The notes beneath the pieces are model-generated. The model was not told the DNA's origin. It ran no database searches and worked only from the letters and a program-made list of their open reading frames with translations. A stretch of 64,000 nt of DNA from BOKV01 sp049289295 (GTDB lineage: Bacteria > Pseudomonadota > Alphaproteobacteria > Rhizobiales > Rhizobiaceae). The position numbers and the translations under genes were made by a program. Within the stretch, counting starts at the first letter, position 1, and each line of letters begins with the position of its first letter. This document shows, piece by piece, positions 18,900 through 26,326 of the stretch. The stretch covers positions 62,001 through 126,000 of the forward strand of contig JBATLL010000041.1 of assembly GCA_049289295.1 (NCBI GenBank), written 5' to 3'.

Positions 18900-19532
18900 A
18901 TGAACGAGGCATATTCGCTTTTCGATGTGCTGCAGCAGTCAGTGCAGCCTGCATTTGCGTCGGCGTTGCAGGCTTTCCTTCTCGATGCGCCCGATCGCCA
19001 GCTTTGCAATATCAACGCCCTGGCATTTGCTTCCGCCCACCAGCTTGATGAAGAACATGCGATAGCAGGGTTCCTGCATGCCTCGCGACTGGGCATGTTT
19101 GACCTGAGCTGGAACGTGCTTTGTCCCGGATGCGGCGGGATACTGGATGCCAACACTTCGTTGCGGACGGTAGAGAGCGATACCTATTCATGCGCCTTGT
19201 GCGCGGCCGGTTATGGGCCGAGTCTCGATGAAATGCTGGAGGTAACCTTCACGGTCAATCCGCGTGTTCGCAAGATCGGCGCGCACAACCCCCATCAACT
19301 GCCTCCTCTTGAATATTTCAGGCAGGTCTACTGGGGATCAGGCATTGATCTTCCCTCGGATGGCTACGAGGCGAATGTCAATGAATTCATTCTGGAAGCA
19401 CTGGAATTGCCTGCCGGGGACAAGGCGATGATCGCCATCCTGTTGCCGGAGGCATTCGTGATCGTCTTCGAGCCGGTGACCCATGCGGCGCAATTCATCG
19501 AAGTGAAGGGGTCAATATTCAATGCCGATTGA
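18900..19532 (+). pseudogene. truncated DUF5939-type adenylate/guanylate cyclase gene (sensor part only)
   Basis: The 210-residue reading frame contains GMFDLSWNVLCPGCGGILD and a matching CALCAAGYGPSLDEMLEVTF, a zinc-ribbon-like Cys arrangement (CPGC…CALC), then VYWGSGIDLPSDGYE and VFEPVTHAAQFIEVKGS. This is the DUF5939 module that precedes the class III nucleotide-cyclase domain in larger proteins. Here it stops at 19530-19532, 53 bp before a direct repeat, with no cyclase domain after it, so the gene appears cut by the island boundary. A short free-standing protein is the alternative. Confidence 0.65.
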
Positions 19533-19584
19533 CAATCCATCAAATGCCGGGACTGAACACCTGGCACACACCGCATGCCCAGGC

Positions 19585-19630
19585 GCTTCCCGCCCGTAGA
19601 GGCCATTGTCGCTTCGGGCCCAAAGCTGCC
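19585..19630 (+). repeat. left copy of a 46-bp imperfect direct repeat
   Basis: Compared with 22451-22496, 40 of 46 positions are identical and the orientation is the same. The shared core contains CCGCCCGTAGA and GCCATTGTCGCTT. The two copies bracket tmpB, tmpA and their LysR gene. They may be a dispersed non-coding repeat or traces of integration. Confidence 0.7.
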
Positions 19631-19661
19631 AGTCAAATCTCGCCTTGGGCCGGGGCGCGCC

Positions 19662-20270
19662 CTATTCTGCGCGGCCTTCGTGGCTTGCGACGGCGTCACC
19701 CTTGCAATGCACGTCAACCACTCTTTGCACCATTGGCGCGAAATGCGCAAAGGGCGGGGTTTCCATATCTGCGTCCTTGCCCGCCTCATCCAGATATCGG
19801 ACCTGAATGATCTGGTCGAGGTTCGGGTTGCGGGCGAATTCCGCGACTTCGGCGGCATTCATCGGGCCACCCTGCAAGCCAAGGGTATGAACCGAGGCTG
19901 GGGACAGGCGGTTGAAATACTCCGGCCTTGTCGCACAGAGATAGCGTTTTGCGGCCACATGATAGCGCACGCAATCGGTGACCAAGGTGGGAAAGAAGGG
20001 GGCCAGAACCTCGGCGCCGGCATCCTCGTGGTGGCGATCTTCGGTGTCGTCGGGGTGGTAGGTTCCGAACTCGGAGGTAAAATGCCCGATGTCATGCAAA
20101 AGGGCCGCGACAATCACCACCTCGGGTGCCCCGGCGCGTTCCGCAAGCGTCGCCCCTTGCAGCATGTGCTGGGCCATGGTGACGGGCTCGCCTAGGTATT
20201 CCTCGCCTCCGCGGCGTTCAAAGATATCGGCCAGAAAGGGCACGATGGTTTGTGCATTGAGGGCGGTCAT
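19662..20270 (-). CDS. tmpB: TmpB-like HD-domain mixed-valent di-iron oxygenase (phosphonate C-P cleavage)
   Basis: The start was set at ATG 20270, which overlaps the tmpA stop as ATGA; 202 residues. HD-domain ligands are visible: His35, HD at 59-60 (ALLHDIGH), His80/81 and His104. The family-specific Tyr-x-x-Glu pair (Y25, E28 in EEYLGEPVT) corresponds to the Tyr24/Glu27 pair of PhnZ, which marks the oxygenative C-P-cleaving branch. TmpB oxidises (R)-1-hydroxy-2-(trimethylammonio)ethylphosphonate to glycine betaine and phosphate. Pairing with a gamma-butyrobetaine-hydroxylase-like gene favours TmpB over PhnZ; this is inference from family and context. Confidence 0.75.
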   Translation of the reverse strand: MTALNAQTIVPFLADIFERRGGEEYLGEPVTMAQHMLQGATLAERAGAPEVVIVAALLHDIGHFTSEFGTYHPDDTEDRHHEDAGAEVLAPFFPTLVTDCVRYHVAAKRYLCATRPEYFNRLSPASVHTLGLQGGPMNAAEVAEFARNPNLDQIIQVRYLDEAGKDADMETPPFAHFAPMVQRVVDVHCKGDAVASHEGRAE

Positions 20271-21409
20271 TCGGCAGCCTCCAGTCGCGCGTCCATTGCC
20301 GCAAGAGTGGAGCTTAGTCCATCTTTGTCGGCGTAACAGCCCTGCAGCCAACGGGTCCCGGCACCGCTATAGCCCTTGCGCGCATGAAGAACCCGCGTGT
20401 TGTCAACGACAAAGCTTTCCCCGGGGTTCAGGCGAAAGGTGACTTCCATTGCCGTGTCATCGATGATTTCCGCAAACTGGCGGTAGGCCGCATAATAGGC
20501 TTCCATGTCGTCGAACGGCACATCGGTGATTGCTGCGGTCGAGCGGTTGTTGAAACGAACGCCGATCAGCTCGCCATCGGGGGCAAGCTCGATCATCGGA
20601 CGGCGCGACCGCAGCCGCACATTCGCTTCGCCCGCATACTCAAACCGGGCGCAGTATCTCGAAAGCAGCGCAAAGCCGTGCGGGTTTTTTTCGCGCAGGC
20701 GCAAGGCGCAGGCAAAGCCATCCACCACCATGTTTTCGCCGCCCGCTGCCGAGGATTCGAGACAATAGAGCACCTGCACCGTCGGCACGGGGTCGCGGTA
20801 GGGGTTGTCGGTATGGGCCTGAAGGCCCAGCCCGGTATAGGCAAGATTGGTCGGGTTCACCTCGGTGCGGACCTCGAACTTGCGGCCATAGTTGGTTTCG
20901 CGCACATAGCCGAACAGATCCACCACCTCGAACAGCGCACCATCGCGCACCGGGCCATCGGTCAGCTTGCCAAAGCCATAGCGCGCAACCTGTGCCAGCC
21001 AGGCGTGTTTCGCCGCCGCGTCGGACTGAAGCCCTGGCAAGCTTGCCACGGGAACCGACCCCATCAGCCCCGCATCCCAGGTCTCGATCTGCGGGGCCGT
21101 CCAGCCGGGTTGCCGTGCGGTTTGCCGGTCATAGCGCTGCCCAAGCAAGGTCTTGATATCATAGTCTATTGCCTTGTCTTCGGGCATGAAGACCAAGGTG
21201 ACAATGCCGCCCTTCACGCTGGCCGCGTGGATATGGGTATCGCGCGGAATATCGGCCAAGGTGATCAACCGCTGACCATTTCCGGGCGCACGGGTGCCCG
21301 CATCCCAAGCGTTGTCCCGCAGCCATGCGGCGTGAAACCGCGCGGGCGTTTGTCCGGCTTGGGTCACGGTCAGAACGCGCCCATCGGCGCTGAGATTTGC
21401 ATCGAACAT
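20267..21409 (-). CDS. tmpA: TmpA-like Fe(II)/2-oxoglutarate dioxygenase (2-trimethylaminoethylphosphonate hydroxylase)
   Basis: 380 residues from ATG 21409; the long upstream extension overlaps the divergent LysR gene and was discarded. The TauD/gamma-butyrobetaine hydroxylase core has the facial triad in GLQAHTDNPYRDP (His199, Asp201) and VLHARKGYSG (His342), with a 2OG-binding Arg in GAGTRWLQGCY. An N-terminal DUF971-like segment starts FHAAWLRDNAWDAG; the cysteines that hold zinc in gamma-butyrobetaine hydroxylase are absent at this position. With tmpB directly downstream (4-bp ATGA overlap), the predicted role is C1 hydroxylation of 2-trimethylaminoethylphosphonate. A true gamma-butyrobetaine hydroxylase is the alternative. 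Confidence 0.72.
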   Translation of the reverse strand: MFDANLSADGRVLTVTQAGQTPARFHAAWLRDNAWDAGTRAPGNGQRLITLADIPRDTHIHAASVKGGIVTLVFMPEDKAIDYDIKTLLGQRYDRQTARQPGWTAPQIETWDAGLMGSVPVASLPGLQSDAAAKHAWLAQVARYGFGKLTDGPVRDGALFEVVDLFGYVRETNYGRKFEVRTEVNPTNLAYTGLGLQAHTDNPYRDPVPTVQVLYCLESSAAGGENMVVDGFACALRLREKNPHGFALLSRYCARFEYAGEANVRLRSRRPMIELAPDGELIGVRFNNRSTAAITDVPFDDMEAYYAAYRQFAEIIDDTAMEVTFRLNPGESFVVDNTRVLHARKGYSGAGTRWLQGCYADKDGLSSTLAAMDARLEAAE

Positions 21410-21500
21410 TATGGCCTCATGGATCAAATTCAATGGCAGTCTGGCGAAAATATAGATAAGGACAACATAGCAATTCAGTATTTGAGAGGGCGCTTTTCTA

Positions 21501-22328
21501 ATGTCAGATCGTCTTATCCCGCTTGAATGGGTGCGTGCCTTCGATGCGGCCGGACGTTTGGGAAGCTTCATCGCGGCGGCGGGCGAATTGTCGGTCACCC
21601 AGGCCGCGATCAGCCAGCGCATTGGGCATCTTGAATCGCGCTTGGGTGTGCGCTTGTTCTTGCGCAAACCGCGCGGCGTGACTCTGACGGTCGAGGGCGA
21701 GGCATGGCTGCCCCATGTCAGCACCCACTTGCGCGCGATCCAGCAAACGGCGGACGACTTGTTCGGCAGAGGCGCGCGGCGGATCACAATTGCGGCCAGT
21801 GCGTCGGTCATTCAAGCATGGCTTGTCCCGCGCCTTGCCCGGGTGAAAGCCGAGGATCGACTGCAGTTTTCCTTTTCGACCATGGTCGTAGAAAAGGATT
21901 TCGACAAAGGTGGCGGCGTCCATATACGCTATGGCATTGGCCCTTGGTCCGGCTACCGGGCCGCCAAACTGTTTGACGAAGCGCTTGCCCCGGTGGCCCA
22001 TCCGGACCTCGCAGAGGGCGACTGGCGCAGGAAGCCCCGCATCACGCTCTCTGGCCCGAGGCGCGGCTGGTCCGACTGGGGTGCCATGGAAAGCACCGCG
22101 CCGCAGTTGCGCTTTGACAGTTTCATCGCGGCTCTTTCGGCAGCAGAGGCCGGGGCTGGAGTGCTCTTGGCCTCGCTGCCGCTGGCCGCGGCGTCCCTTG
22201 CAGCCGGGCGGGTGGTCCGGCTGGATGCGCATAGCCTGCGGCCCGAGGAAAGTTATTGGCTCCTCGCGCCGCCCTACCAGTGTTCGCCGACCCAGTGGCA
22301 GGCCCTCACCATGGCCTTTTGCGGGTAG
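21501..22328 (+). CDS. LysR-family regulator divergent from tmpAB
   Basis: The 275-residue protein has an HTH at ~8-65 (EWVRAFDAAGRLGSFIAAAG; TQAAISQRIGHLESRLGVRLF) of the GcvA-like subgroup and a shorter effector domain. It is divergent from tmpA, with a 91-bp gap between the two genes, the usual layout for a LysR activator and its target. Effector presumably the phosphonate or a pathway intermediate (inference). Confidence 0.88.
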   Translation: MSDRLIPLEWVRAFDAAGRLGSFIAAAGELSVTQAAISQRIGHLESRLGVRLFLRKPRGVTLTVEGEAWLPHVSTHLRAIQQTADDLFGRGARRITIAASASVIQAWLVPRLARVKAEDRLQFSFSTMVVEKDFDKGGGVHIRYGIGPWSGYRAAKLFDEALAPVAHPDLAEGDWRRKPRITLSGPRRGWSDWGAMESTAPQLRFDSFIAALSAAEAGAGVLLASLPLAAASLAAGRVVRLDAHSLRPEESYWLLAPPYQCSPTQWQALTMAFCG

Positions 22329-22450
22329 GATGGTACTCCTTCTTATGGGACGAGTTTCTTCAATCCTTTCCAAAAGCCACTGCTTGGGTCCCAAGAACAG
22401 CCGGTGTTCTAGAGGCCTCCCGACATGGAGATCCTGTGCGCCGAGCGTCT

Positions 22451-22496
22451 GCTTTCCGCCCGTAGATGCCATTGTCGCTTCCGGCCCTTTGCTGCC
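22451..22496 (+). repeat. right copy of the 46-bp imperfect direct repeat
   Basis: It pairs with 19585-19630 (six mismatches, three of them an AAA/TTT exchange near the end). It lies 122 bp after the LysR stop. The rest of 22329-22575 shows no gene. Confidence 0.7.
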
Positions 22497-22575
22497 TTTG
22501 GCGTTAAGCAACAGGATCAATATTGTTTCTCAAGATCGGTGGTTCAATTCACACTCTGAAAGCGGCCGTGTCCAC

Positions 22576-22964
22576 CTACCTCCATGCAGAATGATCTAGC
22601 GCCATACTTCCATCTTCCGGTAACATTGATGCCGCCTTTGTCCTGCGCAGGGAATGAGTGCCGTAGTCCTGCGGCCGCAGACCGATTGCCGTGACCCATT
22701 CATCAACAAGCCGCGCATGCGGATCGTTGGTCCGCTGACCAGAGTTCCGATCTTCAACTTCACCAGATCGCAACCGCGCAACTTGCTGTCGATTGCGAGA
22801 TCAAAAAGCGCCCGATCGCGCATCCGTCCTTCCCGATCGAGAAAAAAGCGGATCGCCCAGATCTGGTGTTGCTTGAGCGGCTTCTTGGCACCGACCATTC
22901 GACCGGCGTTCCATGCTGGCCTGCCGAGCGCGGCAGGATCGTATTGTGCAATTCCCATTTCCAT
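22576..22964 (-). pseudogene. degraded tyrosine-type site-specific integrase
   Basis: One frame gives an N-terminal half starting near 22964 (MEMGIAQYDPAALGRPAW; then ALFDLAIDSKLRGCDLVKLK and IGTLVSG). Another frame gives the C-terminal catalytic motif (RLVDEWVTAIGLRPQDYGTH, SLRRTKA). The intact family has ~40 residues between these parts and continues past SLRRTKA with a second H-x-x-R/Y region. Here the middle is deleted, the frame is shifted and the C-terminus is lost. This integrase type is common on alphaproteobacterial plasmids and islands, and supports a mobile origin for the tmp cassette next to it. Confidence 0.75.
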
Positions 22965-23302
22965 TCTCCTTTGGCCACTATTGGCCGTCAGGAGGATAGG
23001 CGAGCACAATGAACCAAAGGGGCCGGGAGCGGAATGGCAGCTTTCAGTCTATGGCTATGCGGAACGGACACTCTGTTATCCAGGTCGAGGCAAAGTTCAC
23101 TGCGTTTGCCATTGCTCAAAGGAACGCCATGTAGAGTGCCAAACCTTTCATGGATTGGAGAACTCGAAGAGCCGCGCGCCGTAAAATTCATTGGGTCGAG
23201 CCACACACACATTCTCGCAGAGCCATCGGCATTGCTCCCTGAGCGTACTCTCACTGGCCAATACAACTTGCGCCGCGTCTGGCCTAGAATTACTGATAAT
23301 GC
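22965..23302. other. 338-bp intergenic region
   Basis: No convincing gene or RNA is seen between the integrase remnant and the LysR gene. Open frames here are short and without recognisable motifs. The region presumably holds the LysR promoter and perhaps further unrecognisable debris. Confidence 0.3.
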
Positions 23303-24232
23303 ATGAACCTGAAATCCATCGAGGCCTTTGTGTGGGCAGCACGGTTGTCCAGCTTCAGCCGCGCGGCGGAGCGGTTGAACACGACACTGGCGACCTTGTC
23401 TGCGCGAATATCGGCACTGGAGGATGAACTCGGCACCAGCCTTTTCGACCGGGTCGGTCGCGGGGTCCAATTGTCTGCGAAGGGCCGCGAAGTACTGATG
23501 TATGCCGAAACCGTGGTCATGGCGGCGGACAAGTTCGCTTTGCGGGCAAAGGAACGAGCAGCCTATCAGGGGCACCTGAAGCTCGGACTAATCGATACCG
23601 CGGCATCGGTCATTCTGCCGCAATTGCTGCGAACCTTGAACCGGCAATACCCAAATGTGGATTTCGACCTCATTTCCGGCACCAGTGAACGGCTGATGGA
23701 GGCGCTGAGCCACGGTGAACTCGATATTGCCGTGGTGATCCGACAGGTCTTTGCCAAGGGTATCAGAAGCCACCGGCTTTTTCGAATGCCGCTCAGCTGG
23801 GTGGCGAGCCCGGAATTGACCGGTGGGCAGACGAAGCTGACCATCGAGGCATTGGCCAGCTATCCCATTCTTTCCTACTCTTCCGGATCTCTTCCGCATC
23901 GCCAGTTGCTGGAACTGCTGCTGCCGGTATCCTCGCGGCAGAGCATCTATTGCGGAACATCAATGGCTACCATGCTGCGGCTGGTCGAGGACGCATTTGC
24001 AATCGCGGCACTGCCTGTCGTGCTTCTGCAGGACCAGATTTCGTCAGGACGACTGCTACTGCTGGAAATCGAACCGAACTTGCCTGATCTTGATGTCAAG
24101 ATCGCGTTCATGGACAGCGAGCGCGGTCCGCTTATCGCCGCCATCGCCGATACGGCGCGAAAGGTTGCACTCGACTTCTGCAGGGAGCAGCCGCAAGGCA
24201 CGATAATGGCCCATCACGAAATCGGCGAATGA
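23303..24232 (+). CDS. LysR-family transcriptional regulator
   Basis: The 309-residue protein has an HTH at ~1-60 (MNLKSIEAFVWAARLSSFSR; TTLATLSARISALEDELG) and an effector domain (GHLKLGLIDTAASVILPQLL). It lies directly upstream of, and co-oriented with, the nitrilase/TRAP/aldolase operon, which it probably controls. The AT-rich spacer after it carries an 8-bp inverted repeat that overlaps its own stop codon. Confidence 0.88.
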   Translation: MNLKSIEAFVWAARLSSFSRAAERLNTTLATLSARISALEDELGTSLFDRVGRGVQLSAKGREVLMYAETVVMAADKFALRAKERAAYQGHLKLGLIDTAASVILPQLLRTLNRQYPNVDFDLISGTSERLMEALSHGELDIAVVIRQVFAKGIRSHRLFRMPLSWVASPELTGGQTKLTIEALASYPILSYSSGSLPHRQLLELLLPVSSRQSIYCGTSMATMLRLVEDAFAIAALPVVLLQDQISSGRLLLLEIEPNLPDLDVKIAFMDSERGPLIAAIADTARKVALDFCREQPQGTIMAHHEIGE

Positions 24233-24271
24233 TCAAATTTTTCTTGATAAATACAGGAAATACAATTTGAT
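24232..24271 (+). promoter_or_regulatory. inverted repeat in the LysR-nitrilase spacer, candidate LysR operator
   Basis: ATCAAATT at 24232-24239 and its exact reverse complement AATTTGAT at 24264-24271 are separated by 24 bp in a markedly AT-rich 89-bp spacer. The position just ahead of the catabolic operon suits a LysR binding site or the operon promoter. No binding evidence. Confidence 0.4.
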
Positions 24272-24321
24272 ATTTTTTGAGTAAGTGACGCCTTAACCTG
24301 CCATGGACAGGGAGAGGCGCA

Positions 24322-25122
24322 ATGCGGATTACACTCGTCCAGAACAACCCCCAGAATGACTTCACAAAGTCCCTGGCCGTTATCAGGGAAATTGTCCTGC
24401 GCGCGGCTGATGCCGGCACGGATTTCATTGCGCTGCCGGAGTACTACGCCTTCATGGGCAACTCGATAGTCGAGCACCGAGATGCCGGGCAGCATTTCGA
24501 TGAGATCAACAGCACCATGGCGGAACTTGCAAGGGAGGTGGGAAAGCCGATTCATGCAGGCTCGCTCGCAGAGCTGCGGGAGGGCAAGACCTACAACACC
24601 ACAGTCGTGCACGGCGCGGACGGCGCCGAGATTGCCCGTTACAGCAAGATGCACATGTTCGACGTCGACCTGCCAAATGGCGATGTCATCCGGGAGTCCG
24701 ACATCATCTGCCGCGGCGACAAGGTGGTGAGCTATGAACTCAACGGATGGCGCATCGGCTGCACCATCTGTTACGACTTGCGCTTTCCGGAGCTGTTTCG
24801 CGCACTGCGTGATCAGGGTTCCGAGGTGATCCTGGTACCTTCCGCCTTCATGCTCGATACCGGACGCGACCACTGGGAAGTGCTCTTGCGTGCCAGGGCA
24901 ATCGAAACCGGCTGTTATGTTGCCGCCCCCGGACAGGTGTTTTCCCATGCCAATGGGCATCGTACGTGTTTCGGCCACAGCCTGGTTGCCGATCCATGGG
25001 GGCACGTCATTGCGCTATCCTCGGACAAGGTGGGCCATGTAACCGTGGAAATCGACCGGGAATACATGGAGAATGCCCGGATGCGGGTGCCGGTTCACAA
25101 TCACCATGTTCTGAAAGGCTGA
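24322..25122 (+). CDS. carbon-nitrogen hydrolase (nitrilase superfamily amidase)
   Basis: The 266-residue protein has the full Glu-Lys-Cys triad context: FIALPEYYAF (Glu), YSKMHMFDVDLP (Lys) and IGCTICYDLRFPE (Cys). The GCTICYDLRFPE form is characteristic of omega-amidase/Nit-type members acting on amides of dicarboxylic acids rather than nitriles. It is first in a run with an RraA-like aldolase (5 bp gap), TRAP genes and an HpcH aldolase, so it likely hydrolyses an imported or intermediate amide. Exact substrate unknown. Confidence 0.88.
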   Translation: MRITLVQNNPQNDFTKSLAVIREIVLRAADAGTDFIALPEYYAFMGNSIVEHRDAGQHFDEINSTMAELAREVGKPIHAGSLAELREGKTYNTTVVHGADGAEIARYSKMHMFDVDLPNGDVIRESDIICRGDKVVSYELNGWRIGCTICYDLRFPELFRALRDQGSEVILVPSAFMLDTGRDHWEVLLRARAIETGCYVAAPGQVFSHANGHRTCFGHSLVADPWGHVIALSSDKVGHVTVEIDREYMENARMRVPVHNHHVLKG

Positions 25123-25127
25123 TACCC

Positions 25128-25802
25128 ATGTTCCAGATCGGTGACATGCCGGAACCGCTCCCGGACGATTTGTCCGCCCTGCTGCAGAAGGTCGAAACCG
25201 CCACCATCGGGCATGTCTTGCATGACGGTTTCATGCACCCTTCCATCAAACCGGTACTCCCCGGAAAGCGGGTCGTGGGATGCGCGGTAACCGTGCGCAT
25301 TCCTGCCATGGATTCTGTCATGTTGCATCACGCCGTCAGCGTGGGCCGGCCCGGCGATTTCATCGTGGTGGAACGGTGCGGCGATACGCGCCACGCATGC
25401 TGGGGCGGGATGGTGACACATGCAGCCTCTATCGCCGGCATGGCTGGCGGGGTCGTGGATGGACCGATCACCGATCTTCATGATTTCCAGACTTCCGGTT
25501 TCGCCATGTGGGCAAGCGGCGTATCGCCGATAACGACAAAACAGTTAGGAATCTCCGGCGCGTTGAATGTAGCCGTGACGGTCGGTGGCCAGGTCGTATG
25601 CCCTGGCGATATCGTCCTCGCCGACGATTCCGGCGTTGTGGTGCTGAAGCGCGATGGCGCAGAAACCCTGGCCAGAAAGGCGATCGCAATGCAGGAATTC
25701 GAGATCGAGGTGCTTCAGCGCATGCGTGCCGGCGAGAAGATCGGATCGATATCCGGCGCCTCGGAAAAGATCCGACAGGCCATGGCTGCGAGCGGAAGCT
25801 GA
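25128..25802 (+). CDS. RraA-like 4-hydroxy-4-methyl-2-oxoglutarate/CHA aldolase family protein
   Basis: ATG 25128 gives 224 residues (MFQIGDMPEPLPDDLSALLQ). Features of the HMG/CHA aldolase-RraA fold are seen: TATIGHVLHDGFMHPSIK, VGRPGDFIVVERCGD, GGVVDGPITDLHDF and VCPGDIVLADDSGVVV. Enzymes of this group cleave 4-carboxy-4-hydroxy-2-oxoadipate to pyruvate and oxaloacetate in the protocatechuate 4,5- and gallate pathways; the operon context supports an enzyme rather than an RNase E regulator. Confidence 0.82.
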   Translation: MFQIGDMPEPLPDDLSALLQKVETATIGHVLHDGFMHPSIKPVLPGKRVVGCAVTVRIPAMDSVMLHHAVSVGRPGDFIVVERCGDTRHACWGGMVTHAASIAGMAGGVVDGPITDLHDFQTSGFAMWASGVSPITTKQLGISGALNVAVTVGGQVVCPGDIVLADDSGVVVLKRDGAETLARKAIAMQEFEIEVLQRMRAGEKIGSISGASEKIRQAMAASGS

Positions 25803-25807
25803 GAAGC

Positions 25808-26326
25808 ATGTCCGCTGAACGCACAAACGCCGATGAAAAGCCCCCTCGGCGCCGCTGGCTGCCAGAAGAGTTCGTGGCCAGTCTCGCACTTCTCGCAATA
25901 GTTCTGATCACGTTTGCGAACGTCATTGTCCGCTATTTCACGAATTTCTCTTTTGCCTGGACCGAGGATTTCGCGGTTCTTGCCATGGTGATCATGGTGT
26001 TTGCTGGCGCCGCGGGACCCACGCTGCGCAACAGCCACATCCGAATCGAGATTCTCTATGGAACCAATCGCGCGCAATGGCGGCGACGGCTGATATTGCT
26101 GTCCCGTCTGGCAATGGCCCTGGTGTTCGCGGCGCTCGCGATCCTGGTCGCCAAGATTGCCTATGACGAATGGTATTGGGGCGAACTGGCATCGAGCGTG
26201 GATGTGCCGCGCTGGATGTTCACTACGCCGATAGCTCTGTTGATCTTCGTCCTGAGTCTCCGGGCATTGGCCCTTGGCCGCAAGGGAGACACGGAAGCGT
26301 CAGACACCAGGGAGGAGAAGGCATGA
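25808..26326 (+). CDS. TRAP transporter small permease subunit (DctQ-like)
   Basis: 172 residues from ATG 25808. Four hydrophobic segments are visible, the first at FVASLALLAIVLITFANVIV, followed by TNFSFAWTEDFAVLAMVIMV and NSHIRIEILYG, which is the DctQ pattern. It forms the membrane complex of a sodium-driven TRAP importer with the next gene, which it overlaps by ATGA. Confidence 0.9.
   Translation: MSAERTNADEKPPRRRWLPEEFVASLALLAIVLITFANVIVRYFTNFSFAWTEDFAVLAMVIMVFAGAAGPTLRNSHIRIEILYGTNRAQWRRRLILLSRLAMALVFAALAILVAKIAYDEWYWGELASSVDVPRWMFTTPIALLIFVLSLRALALGRKGDTEASDTREEKA

Noticed and set aside
22988..23575. 195-codon minus-strand frame over the start of the LysR gene
   Set aside because: It overlaps the well-supported LysR HTH and has no domain signature.
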